NCBI RefSeq assembly: GCF_030010215.1
Contig: NZ_JASCRR010000013.1
Coordinates: 44,825-108,824, forward strand
From: Tianweitania sp. UT-5YL-CI-8
GTDB taxonomy: Bacteria; Pseudomonadota; Alphaproteobacteria; Rhizobiales; Rhizobiaceae
DNA: 64,000 bases
Direction of reading: 5' to 3'
Numbering within the stretch: the stretch's first letter is position 1; each line of letters opens with the position of its first letter. Shown piece by piece: positions 62,603 to 64,000 of this stretch. Position numbers and translations under genes: made by a program. Below the pieces are notes generated by a model, which saw nothing but the letters and a program-made list of their open reading frames with translations, was not told the origin of the DNA and made no database searches.

Positions 62603-63683
62603 GCTGACCACCGGACTCACTATGGCGGGCAACGGCGGCGGTAAACTCGGCCGCGATCTGCTCAGCATCCGCCAAGGCCGTCGATCTCAGCCAATGCCGG
62701 AGTTGCATCGGCTTGATCAAGTACATGACGCTGCCGATCACGAAACGAAGATCTGGCACCAACTGCACGTTTCCTGGTAGGCGCACGGGCAGGTTGGCTT
62801 GGATCGACTGAAGGAAAGGACCGACCTCGGGAGACACGTCTTCCCTGTATTCATCGACCGCTGAGGCGAGCGTCAATTTCAGGACGGCGACATCGCCGGA
62901 CCTGGCCGCAAGCGATGCGTGGATCGGTTGCCGGAAGCAGGGCGCGAGTGCGGTGCGAAGCGTGGCGGCATAGTCGGCGCGATGCTCATATCTGCTGTTG
63001 GCCCAGATCTTCTGCAGCCCCGCGCTGCGCCGGGGTTGCATCGCCGGGATAATGTACTTGAACGTGTCCTCGATCAGCGCGACGTCATGCGCGTCTAAAC
63101 CATAATAATCGAAGACCAGTCGATCGATTTCATCGAGAGGATCGGATTGCAAAGAAAGCAACTCGTTTGTCTTCTCGACCTCCCGATCGATCAGTTGGAC
63201 GATCCTCTCCTCCGCGACCGCAGCCCTTCCCGGATCAGGCATATTCGCCGGTGCATCGAACGGTAGCTTCAACAACTCGCTTTGATGAACCTTGGCGCGG
63301 TCAGCACCGAGATTGGCAGTATCGTGGAAATACACCCAAGCCGCCAGACTGCTGTTCAGGACGGCGGTGAGTACCTTCGCCGAACGCTTTTCCGTATCTG
63401 GGAAAGCGATGGCCTGAATGGAATGCTGGAATACGAGGCTTTGTTCACAATAAGACGCGCGGACGCGCCCGACGGAACGTTCAACGCCTTGCGGGATGAG
63501 GATATGCGGGCCGGCAAATCCTTCCGTAAATCCGGCGCGATGGACAAGTGATGTTGTCCATGGAGCCGTTTCGATTTTCGCAAGAGCGATTGGTCGAAAT
63601 GCACGGGCGTTCGGATACGGGAAACGGGTGACAATTTCTGCCTTCGTCGTGTCGTATGTAGGATCGTTCATGTGTTTCGGCAT
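62589..63683 (-). pseudogene. N-6 DNA methylase / type IIG-like protein, 5' end cut off by IS21 element
   Basis: About 364 residues of the C-terminal part of a large DNA methylase with a target-recognition region: ETAPWTTSLVHRAGFTEGF, GPHILIPQGVERSVGRVRAS, AIAFPDTEKRSAKVLTAVLN and FDYYGLDAHDVALIED. These match the TaqI-like specificity segment (xGPHxLxxxG, FxDx...LxxxLNS, and IYxxYGL). The SAM-binding and NPPY motifs that should precede are absent because an IS21-family end lies directly upstream at about 63691. An ATG at 63683 exists but would give a methylase without a catalytic domain. Confidence 0.75.
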
Positions 63684-63752
63684 GGAATAAGGACCCCGCA
63701 AATGGGGTGATCGGCGTCCAAACGGGACCCCCATCTGCGATGGGGTTACAAC

Positions 63753-63780
63753 AGCCTCCGGTTTCATCGGAGGCTTTTTA
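63753..63780 (+). terminator. Hairpin with T run between the IS left end and istA
   Basis: AGCCTCCG, seven-base loop, CGGAGGCT, then TTTTTA: an intrinsic terminator pointing toward istA. It would stop outside transcription from entering the transposase gene. The 3' arm contains GGAGG, the only Shine-Dalgarno candidate for istA, so folding could also block its translation. Confidence 0.65.
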
Positions 63781-63785
63781 TTTGG

Positions 63786-64000
63786 ATGCTTGTTGTGGAG
63801 ACAATTCTGAAGATACGTCGGCTTTCCCGTGTGCAGGGCAAGACGATCAAGGCGATCTGCCGGGAGTTGGGTGTATCGCGGAAAGTGGTGCGGAAGGTTC
63901 TGCGCAGCGATGAGACGGAGTTCAAATATGAGCGGACCCGTCAACCTCAGCCGAAGCTCGGCCCCTGGCGCGATCAGCTCGATGGAATGCTGCTCGCCAA
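63786..64000 (+). CDS. istA: IS21-family transposase IstA, N-terminal fragment
   Basis: The first 71 residues of IstA, from MLVVETILKIRRLSRVQGKT. A helix-turn-helix (IKAICRELGVSRKVVRKVLR) and the following YERTRQPQPKLGPWRDQLD are characteristic. The DDE domain lies outside the window. The ATG at 63786 is just after the terminator-like hairpin. Intactness cannot be judged here. Confidence 0.85.
   Translation, partial: MLVVETILKIRRLSRVQGKTIKAICRELGVSRKVVRKVLRSDETEFKYERTRQPQPKLGPWRDQLDGMLLA

Larger units (their letters stand above)
63691..64000 (+). mobile_element. IS21-family insertion sequence, left part
   Basis: The left end has the typical IS21 sequence GGCGTCCAAACGGGACCCCC (63712-63731) with repeated GGACCCC...ATGGGGT units, followed by the start of istA. 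The element runs off the window, so istB and the right end are not seen. The exact terminal base and target duplication could not be fixed. Confidence 0.75.

Overview
The window is about 64 kb of GC-rich DNA that reads as part of an integrative and conjugative element (ICE), or a closely related conjugative island, of an alphaproteobacterium. The evidence is the Trb-type conjugation core: DUF2840, S26 peptidase TraF, DUF736, lytic transglycosylase, DUF3363 relaxase, TraG, CopG, trbBCDEJKLFGI, DUF2274 and LysR. That gene set and order is typical of Rhizobiales and Sphingomonadales ICEs. No integrase, att site, tRNA, rRNA or CRISPR is visible, so the element ends lie outside the window.

Layout. 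1-7592 holds the relaxosome and coupling-protein half of the transfer region. 7593-10600 is a small accessory insertion (YdhR-like protein, HxlR regulator, ClbS/DfsB-like protein, VOC protein) that splits the transfer region. 10628-21186 holds the Trb mating-channel operon and a LysR regulator. 21190-28313 encodes a QseBC/PmrAB-like two-component system, a DsbA-like protein and a sulfide-oxidation cluster (SQR, Blh, YeeE/YedE pair, TauE). 28314-35137 is a mixed and partly decayed stretch: ABC ATPase stub, SAM methyltransferase, UbiA-family prenyltransferase, two paralogous serine hydrolases (one frameshifted) around an alpha/beta hydrolase, an ISL3 remnant and an L,D-transpeptidase remnant. 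35175-39572 is a periplasmic thiol-reduction cluster (DsbG, DsbD, TlpA-like, small ORF, L,D-transpeptidase). 40248-48457 is an electrophile/thiol-stress module around a TetR regulator (SDR, AhpD-like, FrnE-like, OsmC, old yellow enzyme, two thioredoxins, TrxB, C-S lyase). 48711-59173 has a second L,D-transpeptidase, an exported thioredoxin, multiheme cytochromes c, a cbb3-type oxidase and a copper P-type ATPase. 59327-61874 has a metallophosphatase, an ArsR regulator and a peroxiredoxin. 61964-64000 is a restriction-modification remnant interrupted by an IS21-family element that runs off the end.

The cargo appears to be wired by three separate sets of repeated promoter motifs. (1) CTTAAK-N5-CTTAAG, a PmrA/QseB-type box, occurs six times: at the two-component system/dsbA promoter, dsbG, dsbD, the ldt/thioredoxin intergenic region, the cbb3 operon and the metallophosphatase. 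(2) A 16-bp palindrome close to TACCTACYANNNGGTA occurs five times, once before each transcription unit of the TetR module including tetR itself. (3) A direct repeat TTACAYAMTTACA occurs three times: between SQR and Blh, before the peroxiredoxin-arsR operon, and before the first cytochrome c. Together these suggest a mobile redox/sulfur island. One arm keeps periplasmic cysteines reduced (DsbD to DsbG, TlpA) next to cysteine-dependent L,D-transpeptidases. Another oxidises sulfide and perhaps thiosulfate into a cbb3-type respiratory branch. A third repairs cytoplasmic thiols after electrophile attack. The motifs are seen directly; the regulator assignments and pathway are inference.
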